From JBGPRB01 sp964422155 (lineage in GTDB: Bacteria; Chloroflexota; Dehalococcoidia; Dehalococcoidales; RBG-16-60-22), in contig CAYQZZ010000029.1 in the NCBI GenBank assembly GCA_964422155.1, positions 1 through 24,697 of the forward strand: a DNA stretch of 24,697 nt, in the 5' to 3' direction. Below the pieces are notes generated by a model. The model did not search any database and was not told the origin of the DNA. It saw nothing but the letters and a program-made list of their open reading frames with translations. This document shows positions 21,638-24,697 of the stretch, piece by piece. Made by a program: the position numbers and the translations under genes. How positions within the stretch are numbered: the stretch's first letter is position 1; each line of letters begins with the position of its first letter.

Positions 21638-22126
21638 ATGGAAAATGAACAGGAAAAGGTCGATGAGGTTGAGGCTACCGGCAGCGAAATTGACGGTCTT
21701 AAGCTTGAGAACGAGTCCCTTATCCGCGAGCTTAAGTCAAAGGATGACACAGTCGCTAAACTGGAGCAGGCGATGGCTGGCAAGGATAGCGAGATGACGG
21801 CCATGAAGCAGGCTCTGGATGAATCCACGCGGAAGCTGGAAGTAATCGGCGAGTCTCTACCGAAAGCGGTAGCCGCCTATAAGGAAATCGTGGCCCAGGC
21901 GAACCCCGGTATCCTGGCCGAAATGATAGCCGGGGACACTATCGAAGGAATAAACGAGTCCCTGAAGAATGCCCGGGCTCTCGTGGAAAGGGTCAGGCAG
22001 GAAGTGGGGGCGGAGGCGGCCAGGGTAAGAGTACCGGCCGGCGCCCCGCAGAGGACGCCTCTGGACATGTCGGCCCTATCACCCAGAGAAAAGATTCAGT
22101 ACGCCCTGGGGGGTTCCGCGTCCTGA
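21638..22126 (+). CDS. Phage scaffold-like coiled-coil protein
   Basis: 162 residues from the ATG at 21638, about 10 bases after AGGAGG; an in-frame ATG at 21629 lies only one base from that site and is unlikely. Residues 1-75 are a long charged coiled coil (VDEVEATGSEIDGLKLENES, then KSKDDTVAKLEQAMAGKDSE). The C-terminal part is short and rich in Pro/Arg, with a helical end (SALSPREKIQYALGGSAS). Position between portal and capsid genes and this composition are typical of scaffolding proteins, which shape the prohead and then leave. No protease domain is seen. The call rests on context and composition, not on a motif. Confidence 0.78.
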   Translation: MENEQEKVDEVEATGSEIDGLKLENESLIRELKSKDDTVAKLEQAMAGKDSEMTAMKQALDESTRKLEVIGESLPKAVAAYKEIVAQANPGILAEMIAGDTIEGINESLKNARALVERVRQEVGAEAARVRVPAGAPQRTPLDMSALSPREKIQYALGGSAS

Positions 22127-22158
22127 TGAGGGGTGGTGGCGGGTGTGAGGTTACTTTG

Positions 22159-22174
22159 TCCTTCTACGGAAGGA
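22159..22174 (+). promoter_or_regulatory. UNCG-tetraloop hairpin before the capsid gene
   Basis: TCCTTC, TACG, GAAGGA: a perfect 6-bp stem closed by a C-UACG-G tetraloop, a very stable RNA class. It lies 56 bases before the capsid ATG and could protect or process the capsid mRNA. There is no T-run. Confidence 0.5.
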
Positions 22175-22229
22175 TAAACAATGACAATCTGTAGAATCAG
22201 AAATACATTTTAAGTGAGGTAAAAGAAAA

Positions 22230-23150
22230 ATGGCTTTAACTTTAGCAGAAGCATCCAAACTATCTAACGATATACTGATGCAGGGAGTAGTGGAGACCAT
22301 CGTGAAGGACTCGCCGGTTCTCCAGAAGCTGCCCTTTATCGAAATCGTGGGCAACGGTCTGACTTATAACCGGGAAAACACCCTGCCCAATATCGATTTC
22401 TATGACGTGGGCGATACATGGGCGGAATCGACGCCGACTTTCACGCAGGTAACGGCCAATCTGAAAATAATGGGCGGCGATGCCGATGTGGACAACTTCC
22501 TCAAGGCCACCCGCAACAATGTCCAGGACCTGGTGGCGGCTGTTATCGAGCTGAAGGCCAAAGCTCTCCAGCAAAAATTCGAGGACACCTTTATCTACGG
22601 CGACAGCTCCGTCAATGCCAAGCAGTATGACGGGCTGAGGAAGCTAATAAATACCGGCGTGGCGGGCAGCCAGGTGATAGCGATGGGGGCGACCGGTGCT
22701 TCCCTGACCCTGGCCAAGCTGGACGAGCTGATTGACGCCGTCAAGGGCGGCAAGCCCGATATGCTGCTGATGAGCCGGCGTTCCCGGCGCAAGATGAATG
22801 CCTTGGTCAGGACGGCCGGCGGCATGATTGAGACGAATCAGGATAAGTGGGGCAACTTCATCCAGCTCTGGGACGGTGTGCCCATCGGTGTGAATGACTG
22901 GATTCTGGACACGCATGTCCTCAGCGGCAGTGTGGAGACGGCTACCACCGGCGGCACCTGTTCCACCATATACGCCGTCCAGTTAGGGGAGGGGGCCCTC
23001 TGCGGCCTGACCAGCCCCGGCTACCTGCAGGCTGAGCCCATCGGCTCACTGGAGACCAAGGACGCCTCCAGGACCAGGGTGAAGTGGTATGTCTCCCTGG
23101 CCTTATTCGCCTCCATCAAGGCGGCGGCGCTCATCGGCGTCCAGGACTAA
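22230..23150 (+). CDS. Phage major capsid protein (HK97-fold type)
   Basis: 306 residues. It has the features of HK97-fold capsid proteins that lack a long N-terminal delta domain: an early helix (SKLSNDILMQGVVETIVKDS), the strand-rich E-loop region (LPFIEIVGNGLTYNRENTLP, DFYDVGDTWAES), a spine helix (NVQDLVAAVIELKAKALQQK) followed by FEDTFIYGD, then an A-domain segment GGKPDMLLMSRRSRRKMNAL and WDGVPIGVNDWI. The C-terminus holds GYLQAEPIGSLETKDASRTR and VKWYVSLALFASIKAAA, typical of capsid ends. The separate scaffold-like gene upstream supplies the function of the missing delta domain. The frame is intact. Confidence 0.92.
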   Translation: MALTLAEASKLSNDILMQGVVETIVKDSPVLQKLPFIEIVGNGLTYNRENTLPNIDFYDVGDTWAESTPTFTQVTANLKIMGGDADVDNFLKATRNNVQDLVAAVIELKAKALQQKFEDTFIYGDSSVNAKQYDGLRKLINTGVAGSQVIAMGATGASLTLAKLDELIDAVKGGKPDMLLMSRRSRRKMNALVRTAGGMIETNQDKWGNFIQLWDGVPIGVNDWILDTHVLSGSVETATTGGTCSTIYAVQLGEGALCGLTSPGYLQAEPIGSLETKDASRTRVKWYVSLALFASIKAAALIGVQD

Positions 23151-23171
23151 AACTTGACATAAGATAATATC

Positions 23172-23202
23172 GGGGGGTCCCGATTTTATCGGGACTCCCC
23201 CC
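23172..23202 (+). promoter_or_regulatory. Strong hairpin between the capsid gene and the next gene
   Basis: GGGGGG (23172-23177) and CCCCCC (23197-23202) enclose an inner stem, CCCGAT with ATCGGG, around TTT. It ends just before the GAGGAGG ribosome binding site of the next gene and has no T-run. The inner 15 bases are the exact reverse complement of a hairpin in the RNase P RNA at 7290-7304. It may limit read-through or translation after the abundant capsid message. Confidence 0.65.
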
Positions 23203-23215
23203 TGAGGAGGTAGAA

Positions 23216-23749
23216 ATGGTTCACCACATGAATTCACCACGAGTGGAAAGACAGGAGTCAGCCAGATGGCTATGCCGGTTCCGGCTCAGAAAGTACGAAG
23301 AGGATATTGACCCGTACCGGGGTCGGGAAGACAGCTTCCACCGGCTTTTTAAACCTTATGAGGTCATCGAGGGAGAGGGCAACTGTTTGCTTAATACCGG
23401 CATCGACGAGATGTGGGACCTGATTGTCGGTGATGCGGCCAACCACTTCAATAACGCCAGCGCCCAGGTAGGCGTCGGCGATTCCAATACGGCGGCTTCG
23501 CCTTCGCAGACAGACCTGCAGGCAGCGACCAACAAGACCTACAAGGGCATGGAGTCCGGCTATCCCACGTCGACCGCGCAAAAGGCCACCTTTAAAGCCA
23601 GCTTCGGGGCCAGTGATGCCAACTATGCCTGGAACGAGTGGGTCATCAAGCAATCGACCAGCGCCAAGTGCCTGAACCGGAAGGTCGAATCCCTGGGGAC
23701 GAAGTCCGGCGGCACCTGGACGCTCGAGGTAAACATAACGTTGAGCTAG
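23216..23749 (+). CDS. Phage structural protein of unknown function
   Basis: 177 residues with a strong GAGGAGG site 6 bases before the ATG; a second ATG at residue 5 is less well placed. The N-terminus is basic (RQESARWLCRFRLRKYEE). The rest is Ala/Ser/Thr/Gly-rich with short strands: VGVGDSNTAASPSQTDLQAA, then TYKGMESGYP, ATFKASFGASDANYAWNEW, and KCLNRKVESLGTKSGGTWTL at the end. Proteins with this VGVGDSNTAA...TFKA pattern are met in phage structural modules as tail or decoration-type proteins, but I cannot name one. Position after the capsid gene supports a virion or tail role. Confidence 0.7.
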   Translation: MVHHMNSPRVERQESARWLCRFRLRKYEEDIDPYRGREDSFHRLFKPYEVIEGEGNCLLNTGIDEMWDLIVGDAANHFNNASAQVGVGDSNTAASPSQTDLQAATNKTYKGMESGYPTSTAQKATFKASFGASDANYAWNEWVIKQSTSAKCLNRKVESLGTKSGGTWTLEVNITLS

Positions 23750-23783
23750 ACGAACGAAAAAATATAAAGGCTGACCAATAGCC

Positions 23784-24697
23784 ATGATAGAGCTAAAAAA
23801 CTCCAAAACCACATATCTGGGTAAGGCATCCGGTGGCGATAAATATGCACTGGATGCCTTTATCGGGGCGGTACAGATGAGGGAGCCTGAAGGGCAGTGG
23901 CAGGATATTGAGCCCTGCCTGGTCCGGGACGCCGACGGCTGGCACATCGAGGACGCACCTTACTATGCCGAGGTCAAGGACAACGGCGATAGGTTATTCT
24001 GCCCTGATAAAACTGACCGGAGCAAGTATATCCGGCTGCCCTCGATAGCCCTATTTAGCGGTCTGACCAAGAATATAGTCAGCCTACCGTCTAAACTGGA
24101 CGGGCAATCGCTGGCTACAAAGATAGCCATGCCCACTTCTTACGGTTCGGTAAACTTCCAGTTCACCAACACGGGGATGTACCTGCCCCTTGAATTGAAC
24201 TCTGCGCCTGTAGTAGCCAGTAAGACTATCAACCGCCTGACTTTAGCTGTGGACTCCAATCTTGATATAACCGCTCTTTTGTCCTCAAAGAGTGGTCTTG
24301 GCATTGTACCTGGCTATGTCGTTGATGCCCTTGGCGTTGAAAGACGGCTTGAGTGGACATATAAGAATGGACAGCTTGAGCTTGGCTTTGACTTGACGGG
24401 CTTAAAGTTCCCCGTGACTCTCATGGATGCCATTGATGTGCAGGTTAATGCCAACGTGAACGATGGTTGGGTAATAGAACCATCCACTTATAGTAATACT
24501 GCAAATTGGCAACGTGTTGGTAGGGAGTCAAGTGCAGTAAACCACAGCTTCGCCTTGTTTACTGGAATAACAATACCCCAGGGTTCAACCATTGACGCTT
24601 GTACGTATATTCCATACTTTAGTGCCTGTTCTGGTAGTCCCCTAACAAAGGTATATTTTGAATTGGCATTGAGTCCGTCAGTGGTGGCTGACTACGA
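23784..24697 (+). CDS. Large phage structural protein (5' part, runs off the window)
   Basis: At least 304 residues, open to the window edge. The ATG at 23784 has only a weak AAAGG-type site. The first 85 residues (IELKNSKTTYLGKASGGDKY, then FIGAVQMREPEGQWQDIEP) resemble the starts of long phage tail or fibre proteins. Residues from about 215 (VNANVNDGWVIEPSTYSNTA, NWQRVGRES) begin a jelly-roll-like segment with FALFTGITIPQGSTIDACTY, a pattern of repeat-containing tail-spike or receptor-binding proteins. No catalytic motif is seen. From about 24180 onward the codons become more AT-rich, which may mark a swapped domain. Function remains open. Confidence 0.75.
   Translation, partial: MIELKNSKTTYLGKASGGDKYALDAFIGAVQMREPEGQWQDIEPCLVRDADGWHIEDAPYYAEVKDNGDRLFCPDKTDRSKYIRLPSIALFSGLTKNIVSLPSKLDGQSLATKIAMPTSYGSVNFQFTNTGMYLPLELNSAPVVASKTINRLTLAVDSNLDITALLSSKSGLGIVPGYVVDALGVERRLEWTYKNGQLELGFDLTGLKFPVTLMDAIDVQVNANVNDGWVIEPSTYSNTANWQRVGRESSAVNHSFALFTGITIPQGSTIDACTYIPYFSACSGSPLTKVYFELALSPSVVADY

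Noticed and set aside
23154..23172. TTGACA after the capsid gene as a promoter
   Set aside because: No -10 occurs at 16-18 bases; that place is filled by the G-run of the hairpin. The nearby GATAAT is only 8 bases away.

Overview
The window looks like a piece of a bacterial chromosome, most likely from an uncultured Chloroflexota of the Dehalococcoidia type, carrying the left part of a tailed-phage morphogenesis cluster. The lineage is an inference. It rests on lipoproteins and surface proteins with long Pro/Ala/Thr linkers, the RNase HI plus C4 zinc-ribbon gene pair, the cysteine-rich HTH phage regulator, and the style of the intergenic repeats. No rRNA, tRNA, CRISPR array, integrase or transposase was seen.

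Left, host-type region (1-8963, all on the minus strand): the start of a lipoprotein gene; a large lipoprotein joining a Vps62-like domain to a clan-A-like glycosidase barrel; an oligopeptide/dipeptide-type ABC import operon (solute-binding lipoprotein, then two permeases, with a strong hairpin after the binding-protein gene and no ATPase genes in view); the RNase P RNA gene; and an RNase HI plus zinc-ribbon coiled-coil pair with a good promoter.

Phage packaging region (8976-10916, plus strand): a shared promoter-like element, a small ORF, a terminase-small-subunit-like protein and the large terminase. Next comes an AT-rich two-gene island (10945-11879), a DUF5678-like protein and a retropepsin-like aspartic protease, with its own consensus promoter and structured leader.

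Middle, host-type region (12000-19669, both strands): a CGGC-domain protein, MscL, a SnoaL-like protein, an SDR oxidoreductase, the HicBA toxin-antitoxin pair, a 2x[4Fe-4S] ferredoxin-like protein and a large IPT/TIG-type surface protein. The spacers hold several hairpin repeats; direct repeats bracket both mscL and hicBA.

Phage head region (19463-24697): two divergent small HTH regulators around a switch-like intergenic region, then portal, scaffold-like protein, major capsid protein, a small structural protein and a long structural protein that runs off the edge. The promoter before this block is nearly the same as the one before the terminase block. This suggests that the two blocks, though about 9 kb apart, belong to one element and one regulon. 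A prophage split by host-type DNA, a domesticated gene-transfer-agent-like particle, or an assembly join could all explain this; the sequence alone does not decide.
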